A stretch of 64,000 nt of DNA from positions 1,054,001 to 1,118,000 of the forward strand of contig NZ_CP060398.1 in the NCBI RefSeq assembly GCF_015840915.1, read 5' to 3'. Shown here piece after piece: positions 36,351 through 46,590 of the stretch; the first letter of the stretch is position 1; every line of letters starts with the position of its first letter. The translations under genes were made by a program, and so were the position numbers. The notes beneath the pieces were generated by a model. It was not told the DNA's origin. It worked only from the letters and a program-made list of their open reading frames with translations, and did not search any database. Source of the DNA: Synechococcus sp. CBW1002. Lineage in GTDB: Bacteria > Cyanobacteriota > Cyanobacteriia > PCC-6307 > Cyanobiaceae.

Positions 36351-36911
36351 TCAGGTCTCCCGGCCGAGGTAGCTGTCGGTGCGGGTATCGATCTTGATCT
36401 TCTCGCCGATCGACAGGAACAGGGGGACCATCACCTGGGCGCCGGTCTCGACGATGGCGGGCTTCGTTCCACCGGTGGCCGTGTCACCCTTCACGCCGGG
36501 ATCGGTCTGGGTGATCTCCAGCACCACCGAATTGGGCAACTCCACCTCGAGGGGCTTGCCGTTCCAGGACACCACGTTCACCTCCATCCCCTCCTTGAGG
36601 TACTTACGGCTGTCGCCGATCTGCTTGGCCGTGAGGCGGGTCTCCTCATAGGAGCTCATGTCCATGAACACATAGTCCTCGCCCTCCATGTAGGTGTGCT
36701 GGAGGGTGCTCTTCTCAAGGATGGCCTGGGGGAGCATTTCCCCGGCACGGAAGGTCTTCTCGACCACGTTGCCGCTCTGGACGGCCTTCAGCTTCGTACG
36801 CACGAAGGCCGAGCCCTTGCCGGGTTTCACATGGAGGAATTCAACGACCCGCCAGACCTGCCCATCCAGCTCAATCGAGGTCCCGGTACGAAAGTCGTTG
36901 CTGGAGATCAT
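36351..36911 (-). CDS. efp: Elongation factor P
   Basis: Relieves ribosome stalling at polyproline. 186 residues in three beta-barrel domains, with the tip loop [11 protein letters not shown] (Lys32 the modification position) and the domain II-III block [14 protein letters not shown]. Start ATG 36911. First gene of the efp-accB unit, divergent from the cyclophilin gene 129 bp away. Confidence 0.96.
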   Translation of the reverse strand: MISSNDFRTGTSIELDGQVWRVVEFLHVKPGKGSAFVRTKLKAVQSGNVVEKTFRAGEMLPQAILEKSTLQHTYMEGEDYVFMDMSSYEETRLTAKQIGDSRKYLKEGMEVNVVSWNGKPLEVELPNSVVLEITQTDPGVKGDTATGGTKPAIVETGAQVMVPLFLSIGEKIKIDTRTDSYLGRET

Positions 36912-37040
36912 TCCGGCGGTTCGGATGGGGCGGATTGTACGGCTGGCTACCGGAGCGTCCTTGCGAAGGCTTGCGCAGCAGGCGCGGTCGGCTCCGTAAC
37001 CCTGTGCCAGATTCCTGATAAAGGCAGCAGGAGCGGGGCC

Positions 37041-38186
37041 ATGGTGGTGGGTCTGGGGCAAGTCGTTCCGGCAGAGGAGAGACAACGGTTCGGGCGCACG
37101 GACCGGGCGGGTGGCTCCCTGTGGCGGCAGGCCCTTGGCCTGATGCTGCTGGCCCTGCTGCTGCTGGCTCCGGCCTCCGGGCCGGCCCTGGCAGCCCTGC
37201 CCCCAGGCAACGCCATCAGCGATCCCACGGCCCTGCTGCGCAATGCCCTGCCGATCCAGGCCTCCGATCTGCAGGATCTGCAGCATCGCCTCGAGGCCAC
37301 CAGCGACGACCTGCGGGCCAAGCGCTGGAACGCCCTGCTCGGGGCCGTGCGCCGCAGCCAATCGCTGCTCGCCTCCCGCCAGGAGGCGATGGTGAACAAC
37401 TTCCCGGACACCGATCGCGACGCCGCAGGCACCCTCCTGAGCAAGCTGGGCGACCAGTTGGAGACGCTGGCCGGCACCGCCGAACAACAGAACCGCGATG
37501 CCTTCCTGGCGGCACGCCGGCAGGCCCTGGCCACGATCGGCGCGGCCGAGGCGATGCTGGTCGGGCCCTTCCCCTATGCCATCCCCGAGAGCTTCGCCGA
37601 CCTGCCACGGCTGCTGGGGCGCGCCACGGTGCAGCTGACCACCACCAAGGGTGATCTCACTGCGGTGGTGGATGGCTACAACGCGCCGCTCACCGCCGGA
37701 GCCTTCGTGGACCTGGCCCAGCGCGGCTTCTACGACGGCCTGCCCTTCATCCGCGCCGAAGACTTCTACGTGCTCCAGACCGGCGATCCCAGTGGTCCGG
37801 CCGATGGCTTCATCGATCCCACCACGAAGCTGGAGCGGCATGTGCCCCTGGAAATCCGCGTTCCCGGCGAGAAGGCCCCCTTCTACAACCAGACCTTTGA
37901 AGATCTGGGGATGTTCAAGGCGGAGCCGGTGCTGCCCTTCTCCAGCAAAGGCACCCTGGGATGGGCCCACTCCGATGAGGCCCTCGACGACGGCTCCTCC
38001 CAGTTCTTCCTGTTCCTGTTCGAGCCCGAACTGACGCCCGCGGGCCTCAACCTGATCGACGGCCGTTATGCCGCGTTCGGTTATGTGGTCGACGGCTTCG
38101 ACGTTCTCGAGGAACTCACCGCCGATGACGGCATCGTCAGGATCCGGGTGCTGGAAGGCGCAGAGAATCTTCAGGCCCATGGCTGA
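37041..38186 (+). CDS. Cyclophilin-type peptidyl-prolyl isomerase, CYP38/TLP40-like
   Basis: 381 residues. A signal peptide ([18 protein letters not shown]) directs export, probably to the thylakoid lumen. A helical N-terminal domain (about 60-190) precedes a cyclophilin domain in the last ~180 residues with [35 protein letters not shown] and [20 protein letters not shown]. This two-domain layout matches plant CYP38/TLP40, needed for photosystem II assembly. Isomerase residues are partly altered. The stop overlaps thiL by eight bases. Confidence 0.88.
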   Translation: MVVGLGQVVPAEERQRFGRTDRAGGSLWRQALGLMLLALLLLAPASGPALAALPPGNAISDPTALLRNALPIQASDLQDLQHRLEATSDDLRAKRWNALLGAVRRSQSLLASRQEAMVNNFPDTDRDAAGTLLSKLGDQLETLAGTAEQQNRDAFLAARRQALATIGAAEAMLVGPFPYAIPESFADLPRLLGRATVQLTTTKGDLTAVVDGYNAPLTAGAFVDLAQRGFYDGLPFIRAEDFYVLQTGDPSGPADGFIDPTTKLERHVPLEIRVPGEKAPFYNQTFEDLGMFKAEPVLPFSSKGTLGWAHSDEALDDGSSQFFLFLFEPELTPAGLNLIDGRYAAFGYVVDGFDVLEELTADDGIVRIRVLEGAENLQAHG

Positions 38187-39270
38187 ACCGGCCCCTCCGG
38201 CTTCGGCCGGAGACCGTGGATCACTGGCCTCCCCAACCACCCTGTCCGATCTGGGTGAATGGGAGCTGATCCGGCGCCTGGGGGCCTTCGCCCCCACTGA
38301 CCAGTTCAGCGACGATGCCGCCCTCGTGCCCGGAGGCAGCGGCAGCATCGTGATCAACACCGATGTACTGGTGGAGGGCCTTCACTTCAGTGAGGCCACC
38401 ACCGGAGCCGCCGATGTGGGCTGGCGCGCCGCCGTGGCGAATCTCTCGGACCTGGCGGCCATGGGCTGCCAGGAAGTAGTGGGGCTGACGGTGGGGCTGG
38501 TGGCTCCACCCACCACGGCCTGGGCCTGGGTGGAGGAGGTCTATCAGGGCCTGTCTGCGGCCCTGCGTCGCTATGGAGGCACCCTGCTGGGGGGGGACTG
38601 CAGCGCTGGCAACCAGCGCCTGCTGGCGATCACGGCCCTGGGCCGGCTGGCGGCGGCTTCCCAGCAGACCGCCGCTGCACAGGGAAGGACCCATGGCATG
38701 ATCCGCCGCGGCGGCGGACGGGCCGGCGATCTGCTGGTGAGCACGGGCCACCATGGCCTCAGCCGCCTGGGGCTGGCGTTGCTGCAGGGGGATTCAGGCC
38801 TCGACGTCGCGGCGATCGATCCGTCGCTGCGGCAGCGGGCCATCGAGGCCCACCGACGGCCGCGGCCCCGTTTCGATGCGGTGGAAGCTCTGCACCGCAG
38901 CCAGCCGGCTGGGGAGCCCTGGCGGGTTGGGGGCACCGACAGCAGTGATGGGCTGGTGGCCGCAGCCCAGGCGATCGGCGCCGCCAGTGGTTGCGATGTA
39001 CTGCTGCAGAGCACCACCTTGCCGATGGATCCGGCCATGGGCCTCCTGCCGCAGGGGCGGTGCTGGTGCCTGGGGGGCGGAGAGGATTTCGAACTGGTGC
39101 TGGCCCTGCCGCGGGCCTGGGCGCAGGCCCTGGCCGAGGAGCTGGAGGAGGGTCAGCTGATCGGCGCCCTGGTGGCTGGGAACGGCGTGGTGCGCTGGGC
39201 GGAGAACCGCGAGCCCCTGGCAGCAGACAATGCCGGCTTCAGCCACTTCCGCGCAGCTTCGACTGATTGA
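38179..39270 (+). CDS. thiL: Thiamine-monophosphate kinase
   Basis: Phosphorylates thiamine phosphate to the active pyrophosphate. 363 residues from ATG 38179, overlapping the cyclophilin stop (ATGGCTGA). Signatures: [20 protein letters not shown] with metal-binding acids, [24 protein letters not shown] and a late [12 protein letters not shown]. Likely cotranscribed with the cyclophilin gene. Confidence 0.95.
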   Translation: MAEPAPPASAGDRGSLASPTTLSDLGEWELIRRLGAFAPTDQFSDDAALVPGGSGSIVINTDVLVEGLHFSEATTGAADVGWRAAVANLSDLAAMGCQEVVGLTVGLVAPPTTAWAWVEEVYQGLSAALRRYGGTLLGGDCSAGNQRLLAITALGRLAAASQQTAAAQGRTHGMIRRGGGRAGDLLVSTGHHGLSRLGLALLQGDSGLDVAAIDPSLRQRAIEAHRRPRPRFDAVEALHRSQPAGEPWRVGGTDSSDGLVAAAQAIGAASGCDVLLQSTTLPMDPAMGLLPQGRCWCLGGGEDFELVLALPRAWAQALAEELEEGQLIGALVAGNGVVRWAENREPLAADNAGFSHFRAASTD

Positions 39271-39298
39271 GACCCTGCGCCTGCACAGGCCTGAAACC

Positions 39299-39324
39299 AA
39301 AAAACCGCCCCCAGGAGGAGGCGG
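39299..39324 (-). terminator. Rho-independent terminator of gap2
   Basis: On the minus strand CCGCCTCC (39324-39317) pairs with GGGGGCGG around a four-base loop, with one G-T wobble, followed by six T. It lies 70 bp after the gap2 stop. Confidence 0.82.
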
Positions 39325-39346
39325 CTCGACTCTCGGCAGAACCAGG

Positions 39347-39400
39347 CTGTGATCACAGGCTGGGTGATCACAGACCGGGTGTTCACACAACAGTGATCAC
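39347..39400. repeat. Three GTGATCAC palindromes after gap2
   Basis: GTGATCAC occurs at 39349-39356 (inside the 12-bp palindrome CTGTGATCACAG), 39364-39371 and 39393-39400, the last covering the gap2 stop codon. No function is assigned. Confidence 0.6.
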
Positions 39401-40419
39401 TTCCAGTTGCTGGCCACCACTTCAGCAAGATCGACGACGCGCTGGCTGTAGCCCCACTCGTTGTCGTACCAGGAGATCACTTTCACCATATTGCCGTCCA
39501 TCACCATGGTGAGGTCGGAATCCACGATGGTGGACTCATTGGTACCGGCATGGTCGGTGGAGACCAGGGGCAGATCCGAGTACTTGATGATGCCCTTCAT
39601 CTCGTTCTGCGAGGCGGCCTTGAAAATGGCATTCACTTCCTCCTTGGTGGTGGAGCGGCTCACCTCCAACACCATGTCAACCACCGAAACATTGGGGGTG
39701 GGCACCCGCATGGCAATGCCGTTGAGCTTCCCCTTCATCGGCGGATACACCAGGGCCACAGCCGTGGCAGCACCGGTCGAGGTGGGCACGATGTTCACGG
39801 CGGCGGCACGGGCTCGGCGCAGATCTCGGTGGCTGGCATCGAGAATGCGCTGGTCACCGGTGTAGCTGTGCGTGGTAGTCATCATGCCCTTGATGATCCC
39901 CAGGGACTGATCAAGTACCTTCACCAGCGGCGCCATGCAATTGGTGGTGCAGCTGGCGTTGCTGATGATGTTCCAATCATCGTGGCGGTACTCGTGAGCA
40001 TTCACGCCCACCACAAAGGTACCGACGCCTTCCCCTTTACCTGGTGCCGTGATCAGAACTTTGCTGGCACCAGCCTCAATGTGCTTGCCCGCACCCTTCT
40101 GGTCGATGAAGACGCCGGTGGCCTCAATCACCAGATCAACGCCCCACTCCTTCCAGGGAAGGTTGAGTGGATTTCGATCCGAGAAACACTTGATCGACTT
40201 GCCATTCACGATGATGGAGTCATCGGTGTAGCTCACCTCCGCATCACGGATGTGGCCCAGCATCGTGTCGTACTCCAGCAAGTGTGCGTTGGTACGCGGA
40301 TCCGAGGTGTCATTCAGGCCCACCACCTCGATACCGGTGTTGGCACCCCGGCTCAGCCAGCAGCGCATGAAGTTGCGACCGATCCGGCCAAATCCATTGA
40401 TCGCAACACGCAGGGTCAT
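39397..40419 (-). CDS. gap2: Glyceraldehyde-3-phosphate dehydrogenase, Gap2 type
   Basis: Calvin-cycle and gluconeogenic GAPDH, NADP- or NAD-dependent. 340 residues, with [15 protein letters not shown] at the start, [13 protein letters not shown] with the catalytic Cys at about 156, and the Gap2-type [20 protein letters not shown]. The C-terminal regulatory tail of plant GapB is absent. Transcribed alone toward a good terminator; promoter evidence is listed separately. Confidence 0.96.
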   Translation of the reverse strand: MTLRVAINGFGRIGRNFMRCWLSRGANTGIEVVGLNDTSDPRTNAHLLEYDTMLGHIRDAEVSYTDDSIIVNGKSIKCFSDRNPLNLPWKEWGVDLVIEATGVFIDQKGAGKHIEAGASKVLITAPGKGEGVGTFVVGVNAHEYRHDDWNIISNASCTTNCMAPLVKVLDQSLGIIKGMMTTTHSYTGDQRILDASHRDLRRARAAAVNIVPTSTGAATAVALVYPPMKGKLNGIAMRVPTPNVSVVDMVLEVSRSTTKEEVNAIFKAASQNEMKGIIKYSDLPLVSTDHAGTNESTIVDSDLTMVMDGNMVKVISWYDNEWGYSQRVVDLAEVVASNWK

Positions 40420-40442
40420 GGCAGAAAACGGCGAAAACCGCT

Positions 40443-40499
40443 AGCAAAGGTGATTTTGGCTATGAATCATACAGAAATCATTGGCGCACCTCCTTTGCT
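40443..40499 (-). promoter_or_regulatory. gap2 promoter within a candidate operator
   Basis: A -10-like TATGAT lies at 40466-40471 (minus strand), about 46 bp before the gap2 ATG. It is enclosed by a perfect inverted repeat, AGCAAAGG at 40443-40450 and CCTTTGCT at 40492-40499, spaced 41 bp. No clear -35 was found. The symmetry suggests binding of a dimeric or looping regulator. Confidence 0.45.
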
Positions 40500-40584
40500 G
40501 TGAGCTGGCCGCTTGACTGCCACACCGAGAAGCGACGCATCTCGTAAAGGTTCAGGGCCCTTTCACGGCTTAACTTCTACGAGC

Positions 40585-42042
40585 ATGGAGACCCCTTTGG
40601 CCCTGTCGCTCAACCGCCAGCAACCGATTCACTTCATCGGTGTCGGCGGCATCGGCATGTCGGCCCTCGCTGGGATTCTGGCGGAGCGGGGCTTCAGCGT
40701 CAGCGGCTCCGACCCCCGCGACAGCGCCGTGCTGCAGGCACTGAGGCATCGCGGTGTCCGGGTGTTCCGCGAGCAGAGCGCCAGCACGATCTCCGCCATC
40801 CGCAGCGGCACCTCCCATCAACCCCTGGTGGTGATCAGCACCGCCGTGCCAGCCAGCAATGCCGAGCTGAAGGAGGCTGAGCGGGCCGGTCTGCACATCT
40901 GCCACCGCTCCGACGTACTGGCGGCTCTGATCAACGGCCAGCCCTCGATCGCCGTGGCCGGCAGTCACGGCAAGACCACCACCAGCACGCTGATCGCCAC
41001 CCTGCTGGAGGCCACCCACCACGACCCCACCGCGGTGATCGGCGGCATCGTGCCCGCCTTCGGCAGCAATGGCCGCAACGGAGCGGGCAAACTGCTTGTG
41101 GCAGAAGCGGACGAGTCGGACGGATCCCTGGTGAAGTTTCGCGCCCAACTGGGGGTGCTCACCAACCTGGAACTGGACCACACCGACCACTACGCCGACC
41201 TCGAAGCCCTGATCGGTACCGTTCGCCGCTTCGCCGCCAGTTCCAGTGAGGTTCTGGCCAATCGCGACTGTCCGATCCTGCGGGCGCACTTCAACGCCGA
41301 CCACTGGTGGTCGATCGAGACGGCCGAGGGGGTGGCCTTCGCGGCTCTGCCGCTGGAGGAACGCGGCGACGGCACCACGGTGCGCTTCTTCGAAGGGGGG
41401 AGCCCCAGCGGCGAATTCCATCTGCCCCTGCCAGGCCGCCACAACCTCAGCAACGCCGCCGCCGCGATCGCCGCCTGCAGGCTGCAGGGGGTGTCCTTCG
41501 CCGAGCTACGCCAGGCCGTGGAACGGTTGCAGACCCCTGGACGGCGGTTTGACTATCGCGGCAGCTGGAACGGTCGCCTGATCGTGGATGACTATGCCCA
41601 CCATCCCAGCGAGGTGAGTGCCACCCTCACCATGGCGCAGCTGATGGTGAGCAGTGGTCGCAGCCCCCTCCCTGCAGACCCCCGGCGGGTGGTGGCCGTG
41701 TTTCAGCCCCACCGCTTCAGCCGAACGGCCCAGTTCCTTGAGGGCTTCGCCGAGGCCCTCAGCTGTGCGGATGCGGTGCTGCTGGCTCCGCTGTACGCCG
41801 CCGGCGAGGCGCCGCTGCCCGGGATTGACAGCACCGCGATCGCCGTTCTGCTGCAGCGGATTGCCCCTGCGTTGCCGGTCCAGGTGGCTGCCTCGCTCGA
41901 CCAGCTGGCCGAGCTGGTGACGACATCCACCGAACGTGGCGATCTGGTGCTGGCCATGGGCGCCGGGGATGTGAACGGTCTGTGGGACCGCCTGCAGAAC
42001 CTGGGCGAGACTGACCTCCCCGTCACCGCGGTGGCGGCCTGA
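40585..42042 (+). CDS. murC: UDP-N-acetylmuramate--L-alanine ligase
   Basis: Adds L-Ala to UDP-MurNAc, the first peptide step of peptidoglycan. 485 residues from ATG 40585. [18 protein letters not shown], the P-loop [11 protein letters not shown] at about 130, [18 protein letters not shown] and a [10 protein letters not shown] block are all present. The open frame upstream to 40513 is not conserved-looking. First gene of murC-murB-ybaB. Confidence 0.96.
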   Translation: METPLALSLNRQQPIHFIGVGGIGMSALAGILAERGFSVSGSDPRDSAVLQALRHRGVRVFREQSASTISAIRSGTSHQPLVVISTAVPASNAELKEAERAGLHICHRSDVLAALINGQPSIAVAGSHGKTTTSTLIATLLEATHHDPTAVIGGIVPAFGSNGRNGAGKLLVAEADESDGSLVKFRAQLGVLTNLELDHTDHYADLEALIGTVRRFAASSSEVLANRDCPILRAHFNADHWWSIETAEGVAFAALPLEERGDGTTVRFFEGGSPSGEFHLPLPGRHNLSNAAAAIAACRLQGVSFAELRQAVERLQTPGRRFDYRGSWNGRLIVDDYAHHPSEVSATLTMAQLMVSSGRSPLPADPRRVVAVFQPHRFSRTAQFLEGFAEALSCADAVLLAPLYAAGEAPLPGIDSTAIAVLLQRIAPALPVQVAASLDQLAELVTTSTERGDLVLAMGAGDVNGLWDRLQNLGETDLPVTAVAA

Positions 42043-42044
42043 AC

Positions 42045-42947
42045 GTGATGCAGACCACTGTGGGGCCACCCGCTGGGCTCCGCCAGGACGTTCGGCTCGG
42101 TGATTACACCACCTGGAAGGTGGGCGGTCCGGCGTCCTGGTTTGCCGAGCCTGCCAGTCAGCTGGAACTGCTGGCCCTGGTGAGCTGGGCGATCAGCGAG
42201 GGCCTGCCGCTGCAGTGCATCGGGGCCGGCTCCAACCTGCTGATCTCGGATGCCGGGCTCGACGGCCTGACCCTCTGCCATCGGCGCCTGCAGGGCAGCC
42301 GTCTCGACCCCCACGAGGGCCTGGTGGTGGCCGAAGCGGGAGAGCCGATCCCCACCCTGGCGCGGCGGGCCGCCCGGGCCGGACTGAGCGGTCTGGAATG
42401 GGCGGTGGGCATCCCCGGCACCGTCGGAGGTGCCGCCGTGATGAACGCCGGCGCCCAGGGGGGCTGTACGGCGGAGTGGCTGGAGTCGGTGCGGGTGGTG
42501 GATCCGCAACGGCCGCAACACCCTTTCGACCTGCGCGCCAGCGAGCTCGACTTCGCCTACCGCCACAGCCGGCTCCAACAGGAGCGACTGATCGTGCTCT
42601 CCGCCCGCTTCCGACTGAGCCCCGGCCACGACCCCGCGGCAGTGACCGCCCGCACCAGCAGCAATCTGCACAGCCGCACCAGCACCCAGCCCTATCAGCA
42701 ACCAAGCTGCGGCAGCGTCTTCCGCAACCCCGAACCCCAGAAGGCCGGGCGGTTGATCGAAGACCTGGGTCTCAAGGGTCTCAGCATCGGCGGCGCCCAG
42801 GTGTCACCCCTGCACGCCAATTTCATCGTCAACACCGGTGCGGCCCGCGCCGCCGACATCGATGCCCTGATCCAGGCAGTTCAGGCGCGGGTACGGCAAC
42901 ACCATGGCATTGAGCTCCATCCAGAGGTGAAACGACTCGGGCCCTAA
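42045..42947 (+). CDS. murB: UDP-N-acetylenolpyruvoylglucosamine reductase
   Basis: FAD enzyme that completes UDP-MurNAc. 299-300 residues; starts at GTG 42045 or ATG 42048, two bases after mur[50 protein letters not shown] and [10 protein letters not shown] with the catalytic Ser (GSVFRNP) are seen. The type I loop is present. Confidence 0.95.
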   Translation: MMQTTVGPPAGLRQDVRLGDYTTWKVGGPASWFAEPASQLELLALVSWAISEGLPLQCIGAGSNLLISDAGLDGLTLCHRRLQGSRLDPHEGLVVAEAGEPIPTLARRAARAGLSGLEWAVGIPGTVGGAAVMNAGAQGGCTAEWLESVRVVDPQRPQHPFDLRASELDFAYRHSRLQQERLIVLSARFRLSPGHDPAAVTARTSSNLHSRTSTQPYQQPSCGSVFRNPEPQKAGRLIEDLGLKGLSIGGAQVSPLHANFIVNTGAARAADIDALIQAVQARVRQHHGIELHPEVKRLGP

Positions 42948-42968
42948 CCTGAGCGGAGTTTCCCAACC

Positions 42969-43313
42969 GTGATGGCTGGCTTCGGTCTTCCCAATTTCGG
43001 TCAACTCACCGAAGCCTTTCGCAAAGCTCAGCAGATCCAGCAGGACGCCCAGAAACTGCAGGACGAGCTTGATGCCATGGAGATCGAGGGCAGCAGTGCC
43101 GATGGACGAGCCAGCGTCTGGCTCACCGGCAACCAGCAGCCCCTGAAGGTACGCCTCAGTGCCGAACTGGTGGCAGACGGCGCTGAGGCCACCGAAACGG
43201 CCACCCTGGAGGCGCTCAAGGCCGCCTACGACCTCTCCACCAGCACCATGAAGGAGCGGATGGAAGAACTGACCGGCGGCCTCAATCTCAACCTGCCCGG
43301 CATGGGGGGCTGA
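42969..43313 (+). CDS. YbaB/EbfC family nucleoid-associated protein
   Basis: A 113-114-residue DNA-binding dimer. Long helices ([20 protein letters not shown]) flank a small sheet, with a C-terminal Gly/Met tail ([12 protein letters not shown]). Starts at GTG 42969 or ATG 42972, about 20 bp after murB, so probably cotranscribed. Confidence 0.92.
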   Translation: MMAGFGLPNFGQLTEAFRKAQQIQQDAQKLQDELDAMEIEGSSADGRASVWLTGNQQPLKVRLSAELVADGAEATETATLEALKAAYDLSTSTMKERMEELTGGLNLNLPGMGG

Positions 43314-43347
43314 GCTGGAAGGGCCCGGAGGCTGAGGCCAACCGGGA

Positions 43348-44391
43348 TCAGTCCTGTTCCAGATCCTGGCTGGCCTGCTGCCGTTGTCGCCGCCGCGACA
43401 GCTGGCGCAGGGGAGCGGCCAGACGCAACGCCTCGCCATCGCCGCGCTGGCGATCACTGACCTTGATCGGGACCGCCGCCGCCGTGGCCTCCACCTCGGC
43501 CAGGCACTGGCCATACAGGGTGTAGCGATCCCAGTCAGAACCAAGGCTGCATCCCGGATCCTGCTGATGGCGGCAGTTGCGGAAGCGGCAGGGCTGCTCG
43601 GCCAGACGCCGCCGTATCTCGGGGAACAGCTGTGCCAGTGCCTCCGGCTGGGCTGGCAACACGGGGCGGTTGAATCCCGGCGTATCGGCCAGCAGCACCC
43701 CCTCCGTCAACGGAAACAGCTCCACGTGGCGGGTGGTGTGGCGGCCCCGCTGCAATCGCCCCGACACCGCCGCCACCCGCAGGTCCAGATCGGGCCGCAG
43801 GGCGTTGAGCAGGCTGCTCTTGCCCACTCCGGAGGGTCCACAGAAGACGGTGATGCCAGGAGTGCGAAGGCGGGCACGCAGGGCCTCCAGGCCGGCGCCC
43901 GAGGCAGACGAGACCGGCAGGGGGTCGTAGCCCCACTGGCGCAGCCGGTCGCACCAGCGGTGCTGCAGGGCGGCCTCGGTGAGATCGGCCTTGGCCACCA
44001 CCAGCTCGACCCGGCAGCCAGTGGCTTCGGCGGTGAGCAGGAAACGGGTCAGCTGCAGGGGGTCGACGGCCGGTTGCTGCAGGGCCACCACCACCACAAT
44101 CCGCTCCACGTTCGCCACCGCCGGCCGTTCCAGCAGATTGCGGCGCGGCCGCACCCGCTCGATCGCCGCCCGGCCACTGGTCCAGTCGACCCCGCCCAGT
44201 TCGACATAATCCCCCACAGCGACCTGCTGGCCGCTCTTGTCGAGCCGGGTGCGGCGGGTGCAGAGCAGGCGCTCACAGCCATCTGGACCGGGCCGATCGA
44301 GCCGCACCCAGCAGAAGTTGGCGAGCAGGGCGACCACCTGGCCGGCACAGATCCTCTCGCTGTTGATCTGATCAGGGCGCTCAGGCGCCAT
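43348..44391 (-). CDS. rsgA: Ribosome small-subunit-dependent GTPase A
   Basis: Circularly permuted GTPase that checks 30S maturation. 347 residues from ATG 44391: an N-terminal OB fold, then G4 (AKAD), G1 (GPSGVGKSSLLNAL) and G3 (DTPGF) in permuted order, and a C-terminal zinc domain with CRFRNCRHQQDPGC. Its start overlaps the tusA-like stop by about 11 bases. Last gene of grpE-dnaJ-tusA-rsgA. Confidence 0.94.
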   Translation of the reverse strand: MAPERPDQINSERICAGQVVALLANFCWVRLDRPGPDGCERLLCTRRTRLDKSGQQVAVGDYVELGGVDWTSGRAAIERVRPRRNLLERPAVANVERIVVVVALQQPAVDPLQLTRFLLTAEATGCRVELVVAKADLTEAALQHRWCDRLRQWGYDPLPVSSASGAGLEALRARLRTPGITVFCGPSGVGKSSLLNALRPDLDLRVAAVSGRLQRGRHTTRHVELFPLTEGVLLADTPGFNRPVLPAQPEALAQLFPEIRRRLAEQPCRFRNCRHQQDPGCSLGSDWDRYTLYGQCLAEVEATAAAVPIKVSDRQRGDGEALRLAAPLRQLSRRRQRQQASQDLEQD

Positions 44392-44680
44392 GGCGACGAA
44401 TCCAGAGGCGCACGCTGCCGTCGTTCCGTGCCGCTTGGCGCAGGCCATGGCCGTCGGCCGCGATGCCCTGGCTCACCATCGTCAGCGGCTCGCCGGGATC
44501 CAGGTCGACCTGCAGCCAGGCCCCGTCAGGGATCCTCTCGAGGGCCAGGCGGGTGCGGATGAAGTTGAGCGGACAGGGGGTGCCGACCAGATCGAGACAA
44601 GCGGCGATCGCGATCTGTTCAGGAGCCTCTTCAGGGGTCTGGTCTCCCCCGCCGGACGCTGCAGGCACGGCGGCATTCAT
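44381..44680 (-). CDS. TusA-family sulfurtransferase
   Basis: 99 residues. [20 protein letters not shown] carries the CPxP-like sulfur-carrying Cys (CPLN) of SirA/TusA proteins, followed by the usual beta-alpha pattern ([15 protein letters not shown]). Overlaps dnaJ's stop by four bases and rsgA's start, so it is translated within the chaperone unit. Sulfur acceptor unknown. Confidence 0.88.
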   Translation of the reverse strand: MNAAVPAASGGGDQTPEEAPEQIAIAACLDLVGTPCPLNFIRTRLALERIPDGAWLQVDLDPGEPLTMVSQGIAADGHGLRQAARNDGSVRLWIRRHGA

Positions 44681-45798
44681 CCGCCGAAGAGCCCTCCGAA
44701 CAGGCCGCTCTTGTGATGGTGCCGATGGCCCTTGCTGGTGTGGTGGCCAGCCAGTTCCTCCAGCAGCTCCCGCTCCTCACCGGAGAGCTTGGTGGGCAAC
44801 TGCACCTTGACGGTGAACAGGTGGTTGCCACGGGCGACGGGATTGCCGAGCTTCGGCACCCCCTTGCCCTGGAGGGTGAGCACGGCGCCGGGCTGGGTGC
44901 CCGCCGGGATCTCCAGCTCGGTGGTGCCGTCCACGGTCTCCACCTCGATGGTGTCGCCGAGGATCGCCTGCAGATAACTGAGCGTCACCTGGGACTGGAT
45001 GTTGAGCCCTTCGCGGCGCAGCTGGGGATGGGGCTGAACCGTGAGGAACACGTAGAGATCCCCGGCCGGACCGCCGCGCTGGCCGGCATTGCCTTCGCCC
45101 GCCACCCGCAGCCGGGTGCCCGAATCGACCCCGGCGGGAATGTTGATCCGCAACTTCTTGCGCACCTGCTGCAGCCCCTGACCGCCACAGGCGTTGCACG
45201 GATCAGCGATCACCTGGCCACTGCCTTCGCAGTTGGGGCAGGGGGCCACCTGGGTGAAGCTGCCGAAAGGCGTGCGGGTGGCGCGGCGAACCTGACCGGC
45301 ACCTCCGCAGGTGCCGCAGGTGGTGGGGCCGCTGCCGGCCTTGGCGCCTGAGCCACTGCAGGTGCTGCAGGTTTCGAGATGGCGGATCTGCACATCCTTC
45401 TCCAGGCCAGCGATGGCCTCGGCAAAGCTGATCGTCAGATCCAGGCGAAGATCATCGCCTTGGCGGGGCCCACGGCGCCGGGCCCCACCAGAGGCGGCCG
45501 CGCCGCCGAAACCGCTGAAGAAAGTTTCAAAAAGATCGGCGAAACCGCCCATGTCGCCCACGTCGGGCATGCCGGACGATCCCCCCAGACCGGCTTCACC
45601 GAACTGGTCGTAGCGGGCGCGGGTCTGGGGATCGCTCAGCACCTCATAGGCACGGCCGATCTCCTTGAATTTGTCCTCAGCACCGGGATCCTTGTTGATG
45701 TCCGGGTGGTACTGACGCGCCAGCCGGCGGTAGGCCCGCTTCAGAGTCTCTGCATCGGAGTCGCGACCGACGCCCAGCAGCTCGTAGTAATCGGCCAT
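44677..45798 (-). CDS. dnaJ: Chaperone protein DnaJ
   Basis: Hsp40 co-chaperone of DnaK, type I. 373 residues: J domain with YHPDIN at about 31-36, a Gly-rich region, four CxxCxGxG zinc repeats ([42 protein letters not shown]), and a C-terminal substrate domain ending in a Gly/Phe tail. Its ATG overlaps the grpE stop. Confidence 0.96.
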   Translation of the reverse strand: MADYYELLGVGRDSDAETLKRAYRRLARQYHPDINKDPGAEDKFKEIGRAYEVLSDPQTRARYDQFGEAGLGGSSGMPDVGDMGGFADLFETFFSGFGGAAASGGARRRGPRQGDDLRLDLTISFAEAIAGLEKDVQIRHLETCSTCSGSGAKAGSGPTTCGTCGGAGQVRRATRTPFGSFTQVAPCPNCEGSGQVIADPCNACGGQGLQQVRKKLRINIPAGVDSGTRLRVAGEGNAGQRGGPAGDLYVFLTVQPHPQLRREGLNIQSQVTLSYLQAILGDTIEVETVDGTTELEIPAGTQPGAVLTLQGKGVPKLGNPVARGNHLFTVKVQLPTKLSGEERELLEELAGHHTSKGHRHHHKSGLFGGLFGG

Positions 45799-46490
45799 CA
45801 GCCGCCCTGCTCCTCACGCGGTTCAGAATCACTGCTCGGGCCAGGTCCCATCGACACCTTGACCAAGGCGTGACGCAGCACACGACCATTGAGGTGGTAG
45901 CCCCGCTGAAGCTCCGCGACCACCACATCCTCGGGGTGCTCATCGCTGGGTTCCCGCATCACCGCTTCATGGAGGCTGGGATCAAACGGCTCACCTTCGA
46001 CCCGCATCGGCGAGACACCCAGCTGTTTGAACACATCCACGAGCTGCTTGTAGAGACCCTGGTAGCTGCGGTGCAGGGTCTGGGCCTCCTCGCTCTGGGG
46101 GTTGAGCTGCTGGCGGGCGCGATCGAAGTTGTCCACCACCGGCAGGATTTCACTGAGGGTGGAGCAGGTGATCTGCAGGCGCAGATCCTCCTGATCACGA
46201 CTCTGGCGTTTGCGGAAGTTATCGAAGTCAGCGGCGATGCGCATGTACTGGCTGCGCAGGGTGTCGTTTTCGGCTTGCAGTGTTGCCAGACGCTGCTCCA
46301 GAGCTGGTGTGGACTCGTCAGCCTCGGCGTCAGCCCGGGCGTCGCCAGCTGCGTCCTCGCCCATGGAGGGGAGAGTCTCCCCCACGGAGGGGGAGCCGGT
46401 GTCCTCGACGGCAGACCCCTCGGCGGAGACGCCCTCACCATTGGCAGGCACGGAACTGGCCTCGGTCATCGGATGGGTGTCACCACTCAT
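45798..46490 (-). CDS. grpE: Nucleotide exchange factor GrpE
   Basis: Exchange factor for DnaK. 230 residues. A long acidic, low-complexity N-terminus (to about residue 65) precedes the coiled coil ([20 protein letters not shown]) and the signature [32 protein letters not shown] is the C-terminal beta domain. First gene of the unit; divergent from pilB about 100 bp away. Confidence 0.95.
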   Translation of the reverse strand: MSGDTHPMTEASSVPANGEGVSAEGSAVEDTGSPSVGETLPSMGEDAAGDARADAEADESTPALEQRLATLQAENDTLRSQYMRIAADFDNFRKRQSRDQEDLRLQITCSTLSEILPVVDNFDRARQQLNPQSEEAQTLHRSYQGLYKQLVDVFKQLGVSPMRVEGEPFDPSLHEAVMREPSDEHPEDVVVAELQRGYHLNGRVLRHALVKVSMGPGPSSDSEPREEQGG

Positions 46491-46590
46491 GCTGACTGGA
46501 GCGCAAATCGGATCTAGACATGTTGGAACTCAGGGCCCTCCTCCCACAAGCGGCGGAAGCCCGCACCTTTGAGCCCAGCGGTTCCGGCCC

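Noticed and set aside
39299-39324. Terminator acting also for thiL on the plus strand
   Set aside because: On the plus strand the stem is followed by CTCGACTC, without a T run; it only fits gap2.
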